From DATFXF01 sp035258565 (GTDB taxonomy: Bacteria; Acidobacteriota; Terriglobia; Acidiferrales; UBA7541), in NCBI GenBank assembly GCA_035258565.1, contig DATFXF010000315.1:1-22985 (forward strand): a DNA stretch of 22,985 nt, in the 5' to 3' direction. Every line of letters begins with the position of its first letter. The stretch's first letter is position 1. The position numbers and the translations under genes were made by a program. Shown here piece by piece: positions 15,501 to 22,128 of the stretch. Below the pieces are notes generated by a model. That model did not search any database, had not been told where the DNA came from, and saw nothing but the letters and a program-made list of their open reading frames with translations.

Positions 15501-16095
15501 CCTCGTACAGCGCCATGACCATCAGCACCGCGGAGAACAACTGCGGCACCAGCGTGAGTAGGTGCAAGTCGGGCGCCAAGTGCGGCGCGAGTCGGCTGGC
15601 AAACAGCAGTCCGATCAGCATCCAACTCCAGACCAGAAACGAAGCGGCGAGCAGGAAGTCCGCCACAGTTTCCTGCTTGCGACTTTCGCGCCAGAAGACC
15701 CAGGAGGTTCCCAGAAAGGCCAGTGCCGCGCCGAGATTCGGCGAAACGGTGACCCAGTGCCGGTAGTGGCCGACCGCCCAGAAAACAAAGATCCCACCTG
15801 CCCCCGCGAGCAGGCGCACGCGCGGCCGAGCCTGGGCATAGAGCTGCGCGGCGCAGAAAAACAGCAGCCCCGCCGCGCCCAGCAGCCAATGATTCAGGGC
15901 CTCCTGCCATGGCGTCGCACCCGGCCAGGGTTCGAGCGTGGGGCTCAGGGATTCGAGCGCCAGCAGGCTCCAGCCCGCTGCCCAGAACAGCAGGTAGAGT
16001 TGGCGCTTCGCGCTGTAAACGTAGGCGAAGAAAGCGGCGGTGAGGCCGGCCGTGGTCAGTTGGCCCAGGGCAATGATGCCTTCGTGGGTCAGCAT
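12526..16095 (-). CDS. Membrane sensor with three GAF domains, GGDEF cyclase and HD-GYP phosphodiesterase
   Basis: A protein of about 1189 residues. Seen (numbered from ATG 16095): about seven N-terminal hydrophobic segments (4-200), three GAF-type sensor domains (roughly 225-375, 395-545, 565-710), a GGDEF domain (about 715-873) with an intact RYGGDEF active site (795-799), an RRSD inhibitory I-site five residues before it, an alanine-rich linker, and an HD-GYP domain (about 970-1150) with LHDVGKVGI, RHHHEFFDGSGYPDGL and ARIITIADAYD all intact. GGDEF makes cyclic di-GMP and HD-GYP degrades it, so both activities may be present, switched by the sensor domains. A TTG at 16146 would add 17 residues, but those are unlike a membrane anchor. 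Diverges from gltX. Cyclic di-GMP often controls exopolysaccharide, which links it loosely to the sugar genes here. Confidence 0.9.
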   Translation of the reverse strand: MLTHEGIIALGQLTTAGLTAAFFAYVYSAKRQLYLLFWAAGWSLLALESLSPTLEPWPGATPWQEALNHWLLGAAGLLFFCAAQLYAQARPRVRLLAGAGGIFVFWAVGHYRHWVTVSPNLGAALAFLGTSWVFWRESRKQETVADFLLAASFLVWSWMLIGLLFASRLAPHLAPDLHLLTLVPQLFSAVLMVMALYEEEKRRVERNMLALSNLNLVTSSFVGGEIQKMLSQALDRVLSVVRVPFGALCLHHGNPEGPTAVVASGLSEAFCRTMQEESLDDHLVSLVARLGGLVVFRDLGREASWAPLEREEGFRRFRQLAVSEGLRTAICVSLQAKEHAFGVLLLGTSDSRRFAAAELRLLLALGHQIGMAVENSYLIQQTSRRTEELHIVNEIGRVLSSTLEGDVLFEKIYTEMRRLLDVNNFYIAFYHPGHNEIRFELEVVDGVRLPKRSRPAGNHLIEYMIRTCQPLLIRERFAEEAAKLGTEPLRKTGCYCGVPLVLYDRAIGVMALHSHQERLFDEGHLELMRVLASEASIALENARLFHEEQTKARHLTLLNNISRNAITTLNSDEMLAKIAEALEQGLTYDHIGIGLLDYSSKEVVIQAEAGKRREALGRRIALGDGIVGQVARSGQMVVAGNLSAPNSPAHGVLEGSASSIALPVFYADQLYGVLYVETEKPFDFSEEDILLLRTLADLIASALHNALTFQKAQEQAITDGLTGVKTHRFFMEALSAEWKRATRAGRAFSLVLMDLDRFKFVNDFFGHLEGDLVLQRVAHILEQTCRRSDVVSRYGGDEFVILMPETNIEQSRQLASKLRSWISSDPLLREKNITASLGIASFPLHGSTPQELIQVADASMYLSKHQGGNAISTADHFDPNEAKKWKRDILEAYLGVALKRLFATGPETFEEIYQRLEQFTRSLAATQPACSPAENFGASAAAEANEREASASATSGNGEGATRLAEGVRALPSAVVETVTSLAFAIDAKDHYTQGHSQKVSTYAVLLAEALSLDEAVVEEVRLASVLHDVGKVGIAEPILNKSGPLDPEEWEIMKGHVHFGAKILEPLRAAEGIRLMVRHHHEFFDGSGYPDGLSGSEIPLGARIITIADAYDTITSDRTYKKARTPEEAFAELERCANSQFDPELLQLFIGTLRRLPQPLVGPIAPQRAPANAPANETLDLPASPATS

Positions 16096-16300
16096 GTCAG
16101 CGAGACCGCTCGCACTGCGCGCCCAACTGGCCCGGGGCCAAGACAACCGAGGTACAAGAAAGGGCTGGGACGGAATGGCTCATTGCTTGGAAGTTCGCGG
16201 CTCTCCTGTGGCCTAGAATATCCGCTCGACAAAAAACACCCATCCGGTGACTTTCTTAAGTCGCTTTGGAATATAGACGATGCCTTCTCGGAGGGTCAAG

Positions 16301-16314
16301 GGTACCGGGGTACC
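16301..16314. repeat. Double palindrome GGTACC-GG-GGTACC
   Basis: Two copies of the palindrome GGTACC two bases apart, in the 380-base divergent spacer between the cyclic di-GMP gene and gltX. Possibly a regulator site. Nothing else supports a function. Confidence 0.25.
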
Positions 16315-16373
16315 AGGCAGGAACATCGCTCGAAGCCTGTGGTTCCGCTGCCCTTCCGAGGCTGGGGCGCCCG

Positions 16374-16400
16374 CAAGGATCGACAAGGATCACAAGGATC
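16374..16400. repeat. Three tandem copies of CAAGGATC
   Basis: Exact copies at 16374-16381, 16384-16391 and 16393-16400, with 2- and 1-base spacers, about 75-100 bases upstream of the gltX start. Spacing of 10 and 9 bases is close to one helical turn, as in an iterated protein-binding site, though a simple repeat slippage product is as likely. The rest of the spacer (16096-16475) holds no gene that I can support. Confidence 0.4.
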
Positions 16401-16475
16401 TGACGGGCTCGCCTTTCACTGGTGCTTCGGCTAAGATGAACCTTTTTTGCCTTTGGCAGTGAGCAGATTCGATGC

Positions 16476-18002
16476 ATGGCAACTCCTTCCCATTCCGGAA
16501 ACGCTCCCTCGCCTAAGCCTCGAGTGCGCTTTGCGCCCTCGCCAACCGGCTACTTGCACGTTGGCGGCGCGCGCACGGCGCTGTTCAACTGGTTGTTCTC
16601 GAGGCATCAGGGAGGCACGTTCCTCCTGCGCGTGGAAGATACCGACGTGGACCGGAACCGCCCGGAATTGGTCGAGGGCATCCTCGATGGGCTGCGATGG
16701 CTGGGTCTCGACTGGGACGAAGGGCCGTACTTTCAATCCGCCCGGTTGCCCGTCTACCGCGCTGCGGCCGAGAAACTCGTTGCCAGCGGCGCAGCTTACT
16801 ATTGCTACTGTCCACCTGAAAAATACGGGGGAGATGACCCAGCCGAGGAAGCCGAGCCGGAAGAAGAAGGGAAAGAGCCGAAGGAGGCACGGGAAAAGAA
16901 GGGTCCGGCTCCACGGCGCGTGATCCGCTGCAATTGCCGCGATGGTCAGCCGGCGTCGAGCGAGCAAGCACCGGCGATTCGCTTTCGGGTGCCACTCGGA
17001 GCGCGGACCGAGTTTGAAGACGTCGTTTTTGGTGCACGCCAAGTGGACAACGACGAGATCGAAGATTTCGTGCTTCTGCGATCGCCGAAAGGGCCGGATG
17101 GCTTGGCTCTTCCCACCTACCAGCTCGGCGCTGTTGTGGATGACATCGAGATGCGCATCACCCACGTGATCCGCGGCGCAGATCATCTCTCGAATACGCC
17201 GAAGCAGGTTTTACTCTACCGGGCGCTCGGGGCCCCACCGCCGGTCTTCGCGCATGTGCCGCTCATCCTCGGCCCGGACCGCACGCGCCTCTCCAAGCGT
17301 CATGGCGCCACTAGTGTCGGCTCCTACGCCGAAGAGGGTTTCCTGCCCGAGGCGTTTCGCAACTTCTCGGCGCTGCTCGGCTGGTCGCCCGGCGACGACA
17401 CGGAGTTTATGCGCACCGACGAATTGGTCCGCCGGTTCACGCTCGCCGGAGTGAGCCGCACCAACGCTATCTTCGATCGCGCGAAGCTCGAATGGTTCAA
17501 TACGCAGTACCTGCAGAGGCTGCCGGTGGACGAGCTCTTGCCTTACGTCGAAGCCGAGCTCAAGCGCTCCCGATTGTGGCACACCGAGTGGGCGAACACG
17601 CAACGTGACTGGTTTCGGCAGACGGTAGACCTTCTGCGGCCGCGCACCCGCCTGCTGCGGGATTTTTCCAACTGGGCCCGCGCGTTCTTCAGCGAGGAAT
17701 TCGCCTACGACCCGCAGGCGCGCGCCAAGTTTTGGAAGGACGAGCGCTTGCCCGCGCTGCTGGCCAAGCTGGCCGACGGCCTGGAGGCGCTCCCCGAGTG
17801 GAGTCACGACGCCTGTGAGCGTGTGCTCCGCGCCTTGGCCGAGGCTGAGGGAGTGAAAGCGGGCTTGCTCATCAACGCCGCACGCGTGGCCATTGTTGGC
17901 CAAGCGGTCGCTCCGCCGCTCTTCGACACGATGGTCGTGCTCGGCAAAGATTCCGTGGTAAGGCGGCTCCGCCGCGCGCTACCCGCCCTTCGCTCGCCAT
18001 AA
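16476..18002 (+). CDS. gltX: Glutamyl-tRNA synthetase
   Basis: A 508-residue class I synthetase that charges tRNA(Glu). Seen: RFAPSPTGYLHVGGART (18-34, the HIGH-type motif), LRVEDTDVDR (51-60), RGADHLSNTPKQ (233-244), and LSKRHGA (272-278, the KMSKS-type loop). A putative zinc site is formed by CYC (110-112) and CNC (152-154). Between these pairs lies a highly charged insert (about 118-145, Glu- and Lys-rich), making the gap longer than the roughly 24 residues in E. coli GluRS. The C-terminal anticodon-binding helices are complete. ATG 16476 has only a weak ribosome site, and an out-of-frame ATG lies 3 bases before it. Its last 199 bases lie antisense to the tail of the facing DsbD-like gene. 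Confidence 0.95.
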   Translation: MATPSHSGNAPSPKPRVRFAPSPTGYLHVGGARTALFNWLFSRHQGGTFLLRVEDTDVDRNRPELVEGILDGLRWLGLDWDEGPYFQSARLPVYRAAAEKLVASGAAYYCYCPPEKYGGDDPAEEAEPEEEGKEPKEAREKKGPAPRRVIRCNCRDGQPASSEQAPAIRFRVPLGARTEFEDVVFGARQVDNDEIEDFVLLRSPKGPDGLALPTYQLGAVVDDIEMRITHVIRGADHLSNTPKQVLLYRALGAPPPVFAHVPLILGPDRTRLSKRHGATSVGSYAEEGFLPEAFRNFSALLGWSPGDDTEFMRTDELVRRFTLAGVSRTNAIFDRAKLEWFNTQYLQRLPVDELLPYVEAELKRSRLWHTEWANTQRDWFRQTVDLLRPRTRLLRDFSNWARAFFSEEFAYDPQARAKFWKDERLPALLAKLADGLEALPEWSHDACERVLRALAEAEGVKAGLLINAARVAIVGQAVAPPLFDTMVVLGKDSVVRRLRRALPALRSP

Positions 18003-18601
18003 TCCCTCCGGCATAAACGGGCCTTGGGCGGTTCAGCGCGTCGAAGGCGTCTGGCTTGCGGCACTGCGAAAATAGTTGGATGTGCTGGCCGAGCTGCGGT
18101 GCCTGCCGGAACAACCTCCAGTTGGACCGTGACGGGAATTTTGACGGGCGGAAGACAAGCCTCCTGGCTGCACGCCTGGTAGCGCAAGGTCAGCGGAAGC
18201 TCGTGGCGGCCCAGCGGAGCGCTGGGTGTTGCCTCGAGTTTCATCCGTAGGGTCACGCGGCCTTCGTAAACCCGAAGCTTCGCCGCCGAGAATTTCAAGC
18301 TGCGGAGCACGCCGGGCGGATAGATGGTTCCGAGGGCGCGGAATCCCGGCGGGAGATCGGCTTCGAGCGTTGTCGGAATCAGGTAATCCTCAGAGGCTTC
18401 GTGAGCGTTGATGTGAAAGCCGGGGCGTACTTCAGCGAGCACGGCGAGCTCGAAGGCCCTCCCGCGCGGCACCGGGGCGAGCGAAACATACGCCCGTGCT
18501 TCGACAACCGCATCCGGGCGGGGCAGTGGCGTACTTTGCCCGTGGCTCGCCGGCGGGCAGAACACCAAGAGGAGCAGTCCGGCGCTAATGACCCGCGGCA
18601 T
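17804..18601 (-). CDS. Secreted DsbD N-terminal-domain protein (stand-alone), with antisense tail
   Basis: The first 175 or so residues form a signal peptide (SAGLLLLVFCPPASHG) plus an immunoglobulin-like DsbD alpha domain, including GFHINAHEASEDYLIPT (61-77) and YQACSQEACLPP with Cys144 and Cys149, the pair that in DsbD passes electrons to periplasmic partners. Known: in full DsbD this domain precedes a CcdA-like membrane part and a thioredoxin. Here it stands alone, while separate CcdA and TlpA genes lie at the right end. Odd: after about residue 178 the protein turns Arg/Ser-rich and its last 65 residues are antisense to gltX. A shift of frame near 18070 would end the protein at a TGA near 18040, before gltX. 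The tail is therefore doubtful. It starts 5 bases after cyaY stops. Confidence 0.78.
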   Translation of the reverse strand: MPRVISAGLLLLVFCPPASHGQSTPLPRPDAVVEARAYVSLAPVPRGRAFELAVLAEVRPGFHINAHEASEDYLIPTTLEADLPPGFRALGTIYPPGVLRSLKFSAAKLRVYEGRVTLRMKLEATPSAPLGRHELPLTLRYQACSQEACLPPVKIPVTVQLEVVPAGTAARPAHPTIFAVPQARRLRRAEPPKARLCRRDYGERRAGSARRSRLTTESLPSTTIVSKSGGATAWPTMATRAALMSKPAFTPSASAKARSTRSQAS

Positions 18602-18606
18602 GGGGT

Positions 18607-18933
18607 TTAGACTTCAACCGAGCTGCCCAGACGCTGGGTGAGAATGCGGCCCATCACTTGATGGAGCTTTTCACCGGTCTTCTCCAGCACAAACGCACTG
18701 GCCGCATCCGACCAGCTCAGCTTGAAGCTTGTGGACAACGCTGAAATCCAGATCTGGCGTACCACGGCGTTTGGGCTGATGACGAACCTCTCGTCGGGCT
18801 CTTCGAAGAGGACTTCTAGCTTGTCACCTTCGCCCTCAACTTCAAAGCCGTGCTCGTCACCCAGCTCGAGCAGACGGCGCCGCAGGGATTCAAGAGCCGC
18901 ATCGCACTTCGCGCGGAAATCATGCTCGTCCAT
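18607..18933 (-). CDS. cyaY: Frataxin-like iron donor protein CyaY
   Basis: A 108-residue frataxin. It binds iron and modulates iron-sulfur cluster assembly with IscS/IscU in the cytoplasm. Seen: an acidic first helix (MDEHDF and LLELGDEHG), the strand pattern EVEGEGDKLEVLFEE (31-45), then FVISPNAVVRQIWISA (50-65), matching the family's F-V-I-N...QIW-S core, and the final helix LHQVMGRIL. The length is that of bacterial CyaY. The start is ATG 18933; a GTG just before it (18936) is possible. It is followed after 5 bases by the DsbD-domain gene, so the two are probably co-transcribed. No isc or suf gene is nearby. Confidence 0.85.
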   Translation of the reverse strand: MDEHDFRAKCDAALESLRRRLLELGDEHGFEVEGEGDKLEVLFEEPDERFVISPNAVVRQIWISALSTSFKLSWSDAASAFVLEKTGEKLHQVMGRILTQRLGSSVEV

Positions 18934-19100
18934 CACCCCAGCAGGTTACAGCAGAGACGCTCCCCGGACAAGGCGGAGGGATACTCCCGCGCCGTATGCC
19001 AGCGAACTGAGTCGAAATCGGATCCCATTTGCACCGTCGATGCTGCTCTTTCGAACAACGCTTTTCGCGCAGCTGGCTACGAAAACGGCCCGACATTTAG

Positions 19101-19129
19101 TTGACACGAGTGGGGGGCTGGGATACGGT
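19101..19129 (+). promoter_or_regulatory. Sigma-70-type promoter for the cytochrome c peroxidase gene
   Basis: A perfect -35 box TTGACA (19101-19106), a 17-base spacer and a weaker -10 box TACGGT (19124-19129) lie 75 bases before the ATG at 19205. No other promoter in the window is as clear. Transcription would start near 19136. Confidence 0.5.
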
Positions 19130-19204
19130 TCTGGGCCAAGATAGGGCTGAAACTGGAAATTCCGAATAAGATCATCTGCGCGTCGAAGCAAGACGGAGGC
19201 GCCC

Positions 19205-20275
19205 ATGAAGCGATCCACCCTGGTCATGGTGCTGACGGCTATGGTTGCGATGGTGTTTGCGGTCGCCGCTCGAACCACCTGGGAAAACGACGGAACGCAG
19301 GCGGCGGTCCAGAAAGGTGAGTCGGTGCATTGGCCGGAGATCAAACAATATGAGGCCATGAAGATCCCGGCCGACAACCCCATGACCCCGGCCAAGGTCG
19401 AACTCGGCAAGCAGCTCTACTACGACGCTCGGCTAAGTGGCGACGGCTCGCGTTCCTGCTACTCATGTCACTTGAAGGAGCATGGCTTGACCGACGGCAA
19501 GCCTAAGGCCATCGGCGCTTACAACGCGCCGCTGCCGCGCTCCAGCCCCACGCTCTGGAACATCGGCTATCACTCCGAGTTCTACTGGGACGGTCGCAGC
19601 AAATCACTCGAGGCGCAGGCCAAGGCCGCCTGGTCTGGCGGCAACATGGGTGTCTCGGGCAAAGACGGGCATCCCAGCATGGAGGATATTTGCGCCAAGC
19701 TAAACAAGATCGCCGGCTATCAGAAGCAGTTTCAAGCGGTGTTCAGCCAGGATGCCACGCCGGACAATGTGACAAAGGCGATCTCCGCCTTCGAGCGCAC
19801 GATCGTCAGTACGAACTCTGCTTGGATTCGATTCCGCGAGGGCGATACCAAGGCCCTCAGCAAGGCGGCGCAGCGGGGCTACGGAATCTTCACGGAGAAG
19901 ACGCATTGCAATAACTGCCATGATGGCATTCTGCTGACCGACCAGCAGTTCCACAACGTCGGCATCGGCATGAAAGATGCCAATCCAGACTTGGGCCGCT
20001 TCAACGTGACCAAGAGTGACGCGGACAAGGGCGCCTTCAAGACCCCGACGTTGCTCGACCTCAGCAAGTCGGCGCCGTACTTCCACAATGGCAGTGTCGC
20101 AACACTGGAAGAGGCCGTAGATACCATGCTCGGCGGCGGGATCGACAACCCAACTCTTGACCGCAAGAACCTGAAAGCCTACAAGCTGACCAAGCAGGAG
20201 CGAGCTGATCTCCTGGCATTCCTGCGCTCGCTCACCGTCGAGTACCTCATCAAGGAGCCGATCCTACCGCAGTAG
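19205..20275 (+). CDS. Di-heme cytochrome c peroxidase (CcpA/MauG family)
   Basis: A 356-residue exported enzyme that reduces hydrogen peroxide with electrons from small c-type cytochromes. Seen: a signal peptide (hydrophobic residues 5-21), a first heme site CYSCH (85-89), a second heme site CNNCH (235-239), FYWDGRSKSLEAQA (126-139), the FKTPTLLDLSKSAPYFHNGS block typical of the family, and LLAFLRSLT near the C-terminus. The length is normal. GGAGG stands 5 bases before the ATG and a promoter lies 75 bases upstream. It is a single-gene unit. Heme attachment outside the membrane needs reduced CXXCH cysteines, which fits the CcdA/TlpA pair encoded 1.3 kb away. MauG-type cofactor maturation is less likely, as no target gene is near. 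Confidence 0.93.
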   Translation: MKRSTLVMVLTAMVAMVFAVAARTTWENDGTQAAVQKGESVHWPEIKQYEAMKIPADNPMTPAKVELGKQLYYDARLSGDGSRSCYSCHLKEHGLTDGKPKAIGAYNAPLPRSSPTLWNIGYHSEFYWDGRSKSLEAQAKAAWSGGNMGVSGKDGHPSMEDICAKLNKIAGYQKQFQAVFSQDATPDNVTKAISAFERTIVSTNSAWIRFREGDTKALSKAAQRGYGIFTEKTHCNNCHDGILLTDQQFHNVGIGMKDANPDLGRFNVTKSDADKGAFKTPTLLDLSKSAPYFHNGSVATLEEAVDTMLGGGIDNPTLDRKNLKAYKLTKQERADLLAFLRSLTVEYLIKEPILPQ

Positions 20276-20608
20276 GCGAATTTGGATCGTGGGCGGTAGG
20301 GCGTTCGGATTCCAGTCTTGGCGCCGATTTGTTAGCAAGGCATCCTTTAGCTCCGCGGGTCAATGATATCCGTATCGACGAGGTTGCCGCCGTGTTCAGC
20401 CGCATTAAAGGATTTTTCCTTTGGTGTGGGCGAATGCCGGAGGACGGCAAAGGTCATTGGTGCGGCTCAACGAACTCCCTCCGAAAGGGCGGAACTCGCC
20501 TATTTGGGGAGGCGCTCAAGCGACTCGGCGAACTCCCACATTGGGCGTCTACTTATCCCCCTTAATGCCAACTAACTAGCCAAGGGCTTCGCCCTCTTCT
20601 TCCTCTAC
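20276..20608. other. Spacer between convergent genes
   Basis: 333 bases between the stops of the peroxidase and SYLF genes. No gene is convincing. Apart from the GC hairpin near 20583-20595, I see nothing in it. Confidence 0.5.
20583..20595. terminator. Candidate hairpin terminator AGGGC-TTC-GCCCT
   Basis: A five-base perfect stem with a three-base loop, followed on the plus strand by the pyrimidine run CTTCTTCCTCT. It lies just past the stop of the SYLF gene (minus strand, 20609) and 307 bases past the peroxidase stop. The stem is short and the tail is not pure T, so it is only a fair candidate. Confidence 0.35.
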
Positions 20609-21301
20609 TTAAGCGGACTTGTGCTTAGGAGACTTCTTGTTAAGAGTTGAAAGGAGCAATTCCGCCGAGGCGGGCGGACGGACCCCACTATCGATTACAA
20701 TCTCTTTGGCTTTGATCTCCTTTCCGTACAGCTTCTTGTTGTCGTCGTCATCCGGGCGAAGAGTCGAGCCTTCTAGAGAGACCCCGGCAAACAATCCGCG
20801 GGAACGCGAATACGACAGAATTTCCGCCCGAAGTGTGACATCCGTCGCCGCTGCAGCGTCACGGCCCTTCGGACCGGCGGCAGCAGCCGCGTCGGCGCCG
20901 AGCTTGACTTTGCTGGTGAGAATGGATTCAGCCCCTCGCTGATTCATCACCAACAGGACGAAGTCTGTCGCTTGACCTCCCAACTGCAGACCGATGCTCC
21001 CACCCTCTAGCGCTATCATGGCAGGCGCACTCCAAGGTCCATTGAAATCCTTGCCGCCTCGGCAAGTCATCACGCCGCGACCGTAACTGCCCCCGATCCC
21101 AATCGCAAACTTCACCACCGAAGGCAGAACGATGACGCATGCCGCCTTATCCAGAGTATCCTGCGGAATATCCTCGGGAATATTGAGAATCTCAGTCATC
21201 ACTTTGCCTGCATTCCTGACGCGATCGTTCTCCTTCTTTTGGGCGGAAGCAGGTAGGCCAAGCAGCGCAATCACAACCAGCAATGAGAAGATATTTTTCA
21301 T
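20609..21301 (-). CDS. Secreted SYLF-domain (DUF500/Ysc84-like) protein
   Basis: A 230-residue protein with a signal peptide (NIFSLLVVIALLGLPASA, cleavage before QK) and a SYLF domain. Seen: IPEDIPQDTLDKAACVIVLPSV (about 40-61), the glycine-rich FAIGIGGSYGRGVMTCR, and LQLGGQATDFVLLVMNQRG, all typical of the family, followed by an Ala-rich segment and LRAEILSYSRSRGLFAGVSLEGS. Known: SYLF domains bind lipids in eukaryotes. Bacterial members are periplasmic or outer-surface proteins of unclear role. Start: ATG 21301, six bases from AAAGGAG. ATG 21304 is three bases from the same site, and ATG 21319 lies before it. A 7-base inverted repeat stands in the leader. It is a single-gene unit. Confidence 0.88.
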   Translation of the reverse strand: MKNIFSLLVVIALLGLPASAQKKENDRVRNAGKVMTEILNIPEDIPQDTLDKAACVIVLPSVVKFAIGIGGSYGRGVMTCRGGKDFNGPWSAPAMIALEGGSIGLQLGGQATDFVLLVMNQRGAESILTSKVKLGADAAAAAGPKGRDAAAATDVTLRAEILSYSRSRGLFAGVSLEGSTLRPDDDDNKKLYGKEIKAKEIVIDSGVRPPASAELLLSTLNKKSPKHKSA

Positions 21302-21330
21302 CATTTGCTCCTTTCCCATGCTATCTCGGG

Positions 21331-21353
21331 TTCAAGGCGCGCGGCACCTTGAA
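21331..21353. repeat. Inverted repeat TTCAAGG-9-CCTTGAA before the SYLF gene
   Basis: Perfect seven-base arms around nine bases, 30-52 bases upstream of the ATG at 21301. Its position fits an operator for a dimeric regulator or a leader hairpin. No regulator gene is next to it. The spacer from 21354 to 21560 shows no gene and no clear promoter, though TACAAT on the minus strand near 21400 could be a -10 box. Confidence 0.4.
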
Positions 21354-21560
21354 ATAGAGAGAAGGGACCACGGCTACCATTAGGCGCCTTCTCAGGCTTG
21401 ATTGTAGAAGGTCTTCCCCCGATTTGATATCCCGATTATGACGAGTCGCTCTACCGGCAGTCCCAACGCCCGACCCGTGAGAGTTTCTCGCTCGCAACCT
21501 GCCCCGCCTTTAATTTGCCTGAGCTTGAAGGAAGACTGGAAATCTCGTGTCCAAGCAAGC

Positions 21561-22115
21561 CTAGAGCTGGCTCTCGATCAGATGGACGATCTGGTCATGA
21601 TTCACCAGACCGATGATCGTCCTCACCTTCTTGCCGTCCCGCGAGATCAAGACGCTCGTGGGCAGACCGATGATCCCGCCAAACTTGTCAGCGATGTCGT
21701 CGTTGCCCAGCACGATCGGATAATTTATCGCCGTGGGCTGGCCGTCCACATCGAAGCGTTCATTCTTCACGAAGGGCCAGACAACCTTCTTGCCCCCGTC
21801 GTCCATGGCCACGCCCAGAACGATGAAGCCGCGTGGACCGTACTTCTTCTCAAATTCGATCATCCAGGGAATCTCCACGCGGCAGGGCTCGCACCAAGTG
21901 GCCCAGAAGTTCATCAGCACAACTTTTCCCTTGAACTGATCCAAGGTAAGGTCATGCCCGTCCAAGTCCTTCAGCACCACTGGAGGGACCGTGGCGGGGA
22001 CCGAGGCCTCCGCCTTCCCGGAGCGCTTGCTTGACGCCGACCACCTGCGGTCAGCCAGATAGGTCGCCCCCACCAGAGCAACCAGGGTGAGCACTACGAG
22101 CGCCGTCTTCTTCAT
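21561..22115 (-). CDS. TlpA/ResA-type membrane-anchored thioredoxin
   Basis: A 184-residue thiol-disulfide protein: an N-terminal membrane anchor (about 4-20), a linker, and a thioredoxin fold with the active site WCEPC (Cys75, Cys78) in FWATWCEPCRVEIPW and the cis-proline loop GLPTSVLI. Known: such proteins face the periplasm and reduce disulfides, for example in apocytochrome c or copper-site proteins, taking electrons from CcdA. GGAG stands seven bases before the ATG. The start lies 13 bases after the stop of the CcdA gene, and the ribosome site abuts that stop, so the two form one unit. This matches the usual CcdA-ResA/TlpA pairing in cytochrome c maturation. Confidence 0.92.
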   Translation of the reverse strand: MKKTALVVLTLVALVGATYLADRRWSASSKRSGKAEASVPATVPPVVLKDLDGHDLTLDQFKGKVVLMNFWATWCEPCRVEIPWMIEFEKKYGPRGFIVLGVAMDDGGKKVVWPFVKNERFDVDGQPTAINYPIVLGNDDIADKFGGIIGLPTSVLISRDGKKVRTIIGLVNHDQIVHLIESQL

Positions 22116-22128
22116 TCCCGAACTCCTT

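Noticed and set aside
13795..15561. 588-residue open frame antisense to the GGDEF/HD-GYP gene
   Set aside because: It is a high-GC mirror frame of a clear gene. It has no domain motifs and no ribosome site.
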